64,000 nucleotides of DNA from CAYSBE01 sp046309355 (GTDB taxonomy: Bacteria > Bacteroidota > Bacteroidia > UKL13-3): NCBI GenBank assembly GCA_046309355.1, contig JBKCPL010000062.1:1-64000 (forward strand). Direction: 5' to 3'. The position numbers were made by a program, and so were the translations under genes. The notes below the pieces were generated by a model. It ran no database searches and was not told the DNA's origin. It saw only the letters and a program-made list of their open reading frames with translations. How positions within the stretch are numbered: position 1 is the first letter of the stretch; every line of letters begins with the position of its first letter. This document shows positions 62,101-64,000 of this stretch, in pieces.

Positions 62101-64000
62101 CATGTGTGCCGAACCGATTGTAGTTGCTATACCTTGTGTGGTAGAACGAGCATTTCCGCTAAAGTCGATGTTCAGGTTATTGATTTCAGAACCCGTGATA
62201 CCTTTACCATAGGCATACCATACTTCTGCATTCGATGTGTTCAGACCCAAGTTACCGGTAGCAATGCTGGTAAACAGGTTATTAATATTCAACTGACCTG
62301 CACCTGTTCCGGCTTGAACATAATAGCTAAGTATATCGCTGGATGTATTGTTACGCCAGTTGGCCAGGTTGTTGTTTCCTAAGCCCCACTCACCTACTGC
62401 ATTCACATTGGCTGTTGAGAGCAGGTTGTAAGCTGAAGAGGTATTCAACCAGGTAGTATTGGAAGGAGAGCTGGCCTGATTCGAAAGTGCATAGTGGAAG
62501 CCTGTTCCACCGGTTCTTCTATTAACAATAATATTGTTTCTGAAATTATTGTATGTGTTAATTTCTGTACCGGTATTGTTTCCACGCAGGTAACCATAGG
62601 TATTCTGAATACCTGAAGTTGCTGCTCCGTCTATAACAATAGAGTTATTGTATGCATTGAGTGTAATAGCCACACTGTTGGTAAAGAGCCAGACACCTTT
62701 AATCTGAATATCCTGTGTCATTCCTGTACCCAGGGTAATCTGGTTATTTAATAAATAGATCTGGTTGGATGCTCCTGCTATAGCGATACCTGCTACTGTA
62801 GGTGTAGGGTTTAGACTCGTGCTGGTAGACGAGCTGGTGATGTCATAAACACGATTGCTTCGGAATATATTATCCTGACCTGCTGTCATGTAAATACCAT
62901 GAACTGAAGAAGGTGTTGCTCCGGTATTGGTTCCACGTATAGCATATACGGTATTGTTTATAACTGTATTAGTAGCGCTTGATGCTGAAACAACTATACC
63001 GGCTGCAATACCAGCTGTTGAAGTACTGATACTAGCGCTTCGCAGGTTATGAACAGTATTGTTCGCAATGGTAGGGAAAGCATTGTTCGTTACCAACATA
63101 CCATACATTAAACCACCCGTACCCGTTGCTGTCGCAGTCATATTTGCAATGGTATTATTGCTGACGGTATAGCTGGGTGAATATGCAGCCAATACTGACA
63201 AGAACATTCCATAATGGGTAGTGTTACTGGCTATGCTGATGCTGTTAGCCGTTGTATTGTGCCCTATCGTATTTCCGCTGATATTGCCCACAACTGAACC
63301 ATTTTGGTGATACAGTCCGATAAACTGGGGAGTTACATTAGCCACATTCATGTTTATTCCTTGTACATTGTTGTTTTGATAGGTCACATTATTAACACCA
63401 AAATAATGTATCCCATAGAACGTGCCTCCTGTTGACCACAATATGCTGTTCGTATTGGTTGGATGACCAATTTGGTTGTTGTTTATAACAGCATTACCTG
63501 CTTCAACACGTATACCTGTAAATAGTTGAGTAGCGGCATTGTTTGTAAACGCCAGATTTTGAACCGTATTGTTATTGAATAGTGAGTTGGCACCATTACC
63601 TACGCTGGCGCGTATACCATAGAATCCTATGTTATTAGGGTTGGTCCAAGCTGTACCTCCACAGTTAGGTGCACTACCTCCAATGAAGTTATTCGACATA
63701 TTATTACCACTCGAGAACGAGCCACCTAAGAATACTATACCTTGGAAGGTACCTGTAATATTTGGAACAAAACCGAGACTGTAGAAGAAGCTGTTTCCTG
63801 TAATCACGAATCCGTCACCGTTGTTACCTACCACTCCCACACCGGCAACCACAAAGTTAGATATCTGATTATTGGTGATTACGATATTATTGTTGTAAAC
63901 ATTTGGTTGACCAAAGGAATAGATACCCGCGTTACCAGGTATACCATCGGGTAGGGTAGCAATTGTATTGTTGGTTAGAATACAGTTAGTAACCGTATCG
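59146..64000 (-). CDS. T9SS cargo with beta-helix and IPT/TIG domains, N-terminus off window
   Basis: At least 1617 codons; the frame is open through base 64000, so the start lies outside. A GTG at 63852 is only an internal codon. The first 640 or so residues are a right-handed beta-helix with many NNT turns (VISGNT-type: FVITGNSFFYS, GNISGNTIGHN, TVSNNTIANM). Then come four IPT/TIG Ig-like domains, each starting P-PT-I-x-FSP and containing VTITGTGF and VPAGATTG. A short stretch of filamentous strands, an Fn3-like cassette (TASEQNNRGFSVERS) and a T9SS sorting domain (AYPNPFNTG to LKVVKTN) end it. Likely a surface or released adhesin or polysaccharide-acting protein; no catalytic residues recognised. 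Confidence 0.85.
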   Translation of the reverse strand, partial: DTVTNCILTNNTIATLPDGIPGNAGIYSFGQPNVYNNNIVITNNQISNFVVAGVGVVGNNGDGFVITGNSFFYSLGFVPNITGTFQGIVFLGGSFSSGNNMSNNFIGGSAPNCGGTAWTNPNNIGFYGIRASVGNGANSLFNNNTVQNLAFTNNAATQLFTGIRVEAGNAVINNNQIGHPTNTNSILWSTGGTFYGIHYFGVNNVTYQNNNVQGINMNVANVTPQFIGLYHQNGSVVGNISGNTIGHNTTANSISIASNTTHYGMFLSVLAAYSPSYTVSNNTIANMTATATGTGGLMYGMLVTNNAFPTIANNTVHNLRSASISTSTAGIAAGIVVSASSATNTVINNTVYAIRGTNTGATPSSVHGIYMTAGQDNIFRSNRVYDITSSSTSTSLNPTPTVAGIAIAGASNQIYLLNNQITLGTGMTQDIQIKGVWLFTNSVAITLNAYNNSIVIDGAATSGIQNTYGYLRGNNTGTEINTYNNFRNNIIVNRRTGGTGFHYALSNQASSPSNTTWLNTSSAYNLLSTANVNAVGEWGLGNNNLANWRNNTSSDILSYYVQAGTGAGQLNINNLFTSIATGNLGLNTSNAEVWYAYGKGITGSEINNLNIDFSGNARSTTQGIATTIGSAHMTSAPTMLPIAATASAAPASNTTTVYTFANRPVASINWGTSAPTSATVYDFTGVNPPSSPAGNFNNCYIRADISGGTTPYNYGLVYNFDAATLGTTINANNIRLATSDVAVPTAWTTQFTTTSNSSTGIASVGGLSSTGSFITFTGTELAAPPTITVVSPSAASIGAAVTIRGTLFTGASAISFNGVAQTVYTVVNDTIITTTVPAGATTGPIQITNSFGTGTSAFNFTVIPAPTIASFSPTSGTFGSAVTITGTGFTWATGVRFNGQNAAFTVVNNTTINTTVPAGATTGNIRVTNGTDSVESSSPYTVFPAPTVSSFTPSTGPAGTTVTITGTDFNAVTNVRFNGVNSSFTVNSTTTITATVPAGASTGAITVVNGSGTGTSGTNFTVTLPPTISGFSPSSGGVGSTVVITGSNFTGATAVSFNGTAAASYTVNSSSQITAVVATGTTTGNIIVVTPSGADTSVTPYTVIADLVVSTAATVSGTYNTITVTGTGVATLGGTLTALGNTVIQTGGTINFGTEVLSGIGSFTAQSGSRLIVGSPQGLEVAGITGNIQVNGARTINAGARVEYSALTGNQNTGNLISNVDTVLVNLGSGDLILNTSLTVNRHLEFITGSVRLGANNLTIGSTGSIVNASSTNYVKTNGIGSLNRTVQNNSTNVSYPVGSLTSFTPAQVQLNGSSTTDVISVRVFNGVLVNGNSGLPLATSMVDRTWAISESVAGGSNATITLTWNSAEEVGGFNRTQSAVSRYNTANSKWTYVGTSFGAATGTDPYSRSISGVSSLSFFTVGDSLATALPVNLIAFEGKGLNEDVLLTWTTASEQNNRGFSVERSADGENFTEIKFVNGKEYSVVRVNYELLDEGAFAVAQANTLYYRLRQIDFDGTETLSSVVSVNRDTRAVTSVKAYPNPFNTGLQVEVVSLQDADYTLTITDIQGRVISTREVLIEKGMNRIAMDELDKLKGGIYFVRLNGTESTTLKVVKTN

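Noticed and set aside
63853..64000. Start of the right-edge T9SS gene at GTG 63852
   Set aside because: The frame stays open to the window edge with the same beta-helix repeat pattern and no signal peptide follows the GTG, so the start lies outside.

Overview
The window is chromosomal DNA from a member of the phylum Bacteroidota, probably a free-living or environmental Chitinophagales/Sphingobacteriales-like lineage; class and genus cannot be resolved from sequence alone. The support is: at least four complete type IX secretion (T9SS) cargo proteins with C-terminal sorting domains; an HmuY/HmuR-type heme locus; Bacteroidota-restricted families (DUF2480, DUF4293, Bacteroidota-type HTH regulators); repeated exact -7 elements of the Bacteroidetes promoter (TAnnTTTG); and mostly A-rich leaders without Shine-Dalgarno sequences. 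No transposase, integrase, CRISPR array or rRNA was found.

Layout. 1-7 kb is an accessory-looking stretch: a truncated secreted protein, a self-inhibited Fic AMPylase with a dyad at its start, a caspase-like Cys/His protein facing it tail to tail, small membrane/secreted proteins, a CsgG-like protein and a divergent HTH regulator. 6.4-10.8 kb is a three-gene heme-uptake operon read leftward: a T9SS-exported HmuY-like protein, a TonB-dependent receptor and an HmuY-like lipoprotein. 11-16 kb carries two large polytopic GT-C-like membrane proteins and an SDR-type L-threonine dehydrogenase. 16.3-31.7 kb holds two tandem paralogous genes of about 7.6 kb, each coding for a giant T9SS cargo made of repeated BNR_assoc_N-like and GEVED modules. 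They are followed by FtcD and a LamG-containing T9SS cargo (33.5-37.2 kb).

37-59 kb is mainly housekeeping: kup; tRNA-Gln(UUG)-prs-rplY-pth; truA and a 3-oxoadipyl-CoA-type thiolase; a DUF4293-thiL-ruvX-def operon; a sugar nucleotidylyltransferase; glyA; a beta-helix lipoprotein with a TIGR01777 epimerase; a CarH/LitR-type B12 light sensor; a polysaccharide deacetylase-FemAB-Ppx operon; and glycyl-tRNA synthetase with DUF2480. 59.1-64 kb is the 3' part of another T9SS cargo (right-handed beta-helix plus four IPT/TIG domains) that runs off the right edge.

How it fits together: surface biology is dominated by T9SS export, with adhesin-like giants sharing one C-terminal cassette, and the heme operon combines T9SS export with TonB uptake. 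Threonine dehydrogenase, SHMT, FtcD and GlyRS all touch glycine/one-carbon metabolism but are not one operon. The points most worth a second look are the T9SS-tagged HmuY-like protein, the receptor's apparent AUC start codon, the Fic/caspase-like pair with its dyad operator, the tandem giants with exchanged GEVED subtypes, and the complete CarH light-sensor motif set beside a divergent SDR gene.
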